Origin: Bradyrhizobium sp. CB1717
GTDB lineage: Bacteria; Pseudomonadota; Alphaproteobacteria; Rhizobiales; Xanthobacteraceae
Reading direction: 5' to 3'
NCBI RefSeq assembly: GCF_029714325.1
Contig: NZ_CP121666.1
Location: forward strand, 8,604,501 to 8,668,500
DNA length: 64,000 nucleotides
In this document: in pieces, positions 62,932 to 64,000 of the stretch
Layout: every line of letters starts with the position of its first letter
How positions within the stretch are numbered: the stretch's first letter is position 1
Program-made: the position numbers and the translations under genes
Notes under the pieces: generated by a model
What the model was told of the DNA's origin: nothing
Database searches by the model: none
What the model saw: the letters and a program-made list of their open reading frames with translations, nothing else

Positions 62932-64000
62932 ACCGCCTCGACCGGCGCCGGCGGCCGCTGCCGCCATTGCCACAGCAGAAGCGCAGCGGACAGCACGAAG
63001 CCGGCGGTGTCGCTGAACGCGAAGTCGCCGAGCAGGCAGAACGCGGCGCCGAGCGCGACTAGGCGCTCGACGAGCGTCAGCTTCGTGAACAGGAAGCCGA
63101 TCGCGACCATGCCGAACAGGCCGATCGCCACCAGCGCCTTGACGGTCGCGAGCGCCACCGCGCCGTAGAAGCCGAGTTTTACCGCCATGGGATCGCCGGC
63201 CTGCAGCATCAGGGCCGGCGAATAGACGAAGATGAAGGGAATGACGTAGCCGGCGAGCGCGATGCGCATCGCCTCCCAGCCGATCTTGTCCGGATTCTCC
63301 TTCGCGATCGGCGCTGCCGCGAGCGCGGCGAGCGCCACTGGCGGCGAGAGGTCGGCCATGATGCCGTAATAGAAAGCGAACATGTGGCTCGCGATCAGGG
63401 GCACGCCGAGCTTGGCCAGCGCCGGCGCTGCGAGCGCGGCGGTGATGATGTAGGTCGGGATGGTCGGGATGCCGGTGCCGAGCAGGATCGACAGCAGCAT
63501 GGTCATGATCAGCGCCAGGAACAGGCTCTTCTCGCCGAGCCCGATCACCCAGCCACCAAAAATGGTGCCGACGCCGGTCTGCGACATCATGCCGATGATG
63601 ACGCCGACGATGGCGCAGGCCATGCCGACGGTGATGGCGGATTTGGCACTCTCGGCCAGCGCGTCGCGGCACTCGCGCAGAGCCTTGAACCCGCCGCGGA
63701 CGAACGCGGTGATCACGATCAGCCCGACCACGACGCTCGCGACCGGCACGATCTGGAGGCCGTCACGCGACAGCGCGGCGACGACCAGCGCAAGCCCGAC
63801 CCAGAAGATGATGCGGATCACCGTCGAGGACGCCCCCGTCGTGATGGCGGTGCCGAGGATCAGCGCCACTGTGAGCGCAAGGCCCATGCTGCCGGCATAG
63901 AGCGGGGTAAAGCCCTCGAACAGCATGTAGACGAGGGCTGCGAGCGGCAGCACGAGATACCAGCGCGTCACCAGCGCCTTCCAGGCGCTCGGGATCTCCG
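62928..64000 (-). CDS. TRAP transporter fused permease (TAXI type), C-terminal part; partial at window end
   Basis: The frame runs open to the window edge, with EIPSAWKALVTRWYLVLPLA spanning the region that an internal GTG at 63971 might suggest as a start, so the gene continues upstream beyond base 64000. The visible 356 residues are membrane-rich (VYMLFEGFTPLYAGSMGLAL, VGVIIGMMSQTGVGTIFGGW, LLGTGIPTIPTYIITAALAA, LAALAAAPIAKENPDKIGWE). TAXI-type transporters use a fused DctQM permease and take up C4-dicarboxylates or glutamate-like compounds. DUF1850 is translationally coupled downstream. Confidence 0.88.
   Translation of the reverse strand, partial: EIPSAWKALVTRWYLVLPLAALVYMLFEGFTPLYAGSMGLALTVALILGTAITTGASSTVIRIIFWVGLALVVAALSRDGLQIVPVASVVVGLIVITAFVRGGFKALRECRDALAESAKSAITVGMACAIVGVIIGMMSQTGVGTIFGGWVIGLGEKSLFLALIMTMLLSILLGTGIPTIPTYIITAALAAPALAKLGVPLIASHMFAFYYGIMADLSPPVALAALAAAPIAKENPDKIGWEAMRIALAGYVIPFIFVYSPALMLQAGDPMAVKLGFYGAVALATVKALVAIGLFGMVAIGFLFTKLTLVERLVALGAAFCLLGDFAFSDTAGFVLSAALLLWQWRQRPPAPVEAV

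Overview
The window is a gene-dense, high-GC chromosomal segment of an alphaproteobacterium. Gene content points to Bradyrhizobium or a close relative: a TrcR-type cell-cycle regulator, an NdvA-type glucan exporter, TRAP and Dpp-type uptake systems, and many short palindromic intergenic repeats of kinds I associate with Bradyrhizobium and Rhodopseudomonas. This is inference; no rRNA or other phylogenetic marker is present. I see no insertion sequence, prophage, CRISPR array or conjugation gene, so it reads as core chromosome. Start codons were often moved inward to the first start with a Shine-Dalgarno sequence or signal peptide; such choices are stated.

Layout. 1-1.1 kb: tail of a GGDEF protein, a HAD hydrolase and a small hypothetical gene. 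1.3-5.3 kb (minus): a TRAP transporter dctP-dctQ-dctM whose large permease carries an unusual low-complexity insert. 5.5-12.8 kb (minus): a complete Dpp/Opp-type peptide ABC transporter preceded by an M20 amidohydrolase. 13.0-15.4 kb (plus): an HtrA-like protein that has lost its catalytic triad, an esterase and a small membrane protein. 15.5-19 kb: DsbA-like thiol oxidoreductase, LrgA/LrgB, and two hotdog thioesterases divergent from a TetR regulator with two palindromic operator-like sites between them. 19-22 kb: small secreted Cys-pair proteins, an AbrB-type membrane protein whose start codon lies in the loop of an 11-bp inverted repeat, DsbB and tRNA-Leu(CAA).

22-30 kb: small hypotheticals, a SRPBCC protein, a 907-residue membrane-anchored DUF2235 hydrolase and a NarL-type two-component system. 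30-41 kb: GMC oxidoreductase, structural/hypothetical envelope proteins, two nitronate monooxygenase-like genes (one overlapping a thioesterase gene region), a candidate 32-residue membrane peptide, aspA, a DedA/YqaA-type protein and a stand-alone hisE-like gene. 41-49 kb (plus): orphan solute-binding protein, NdvA-type exporter, D,D-carboxypeptidase, long-chain acyl-CoA ligase, DUF924 and a one-Cys peroxiredoxin. 49-52 kb (minus): ispH-thrB-rnhA cluster; then trcR.

53-64 kb: ompW with a perfect FNR/FixK-type box upstream, DUF6494 and a small lipoprotein of which a degenerate second copy remains, prpE, two tandem TPR-LprI proteins, a CPA1 antiporter, a membrane protein, an SDR enzyme, and a DUF1850 gene translationally coupled to a TRAP fused permease that runs off the window end. 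The best leads are the triad-less HtrA, the start-codon hairpin at 20.1 kb, the TetR operators, the ompW anaerobox, the DctM insert and the degenerate lipoprotein copy. I did not find a convincing entirely new multi-gene system.
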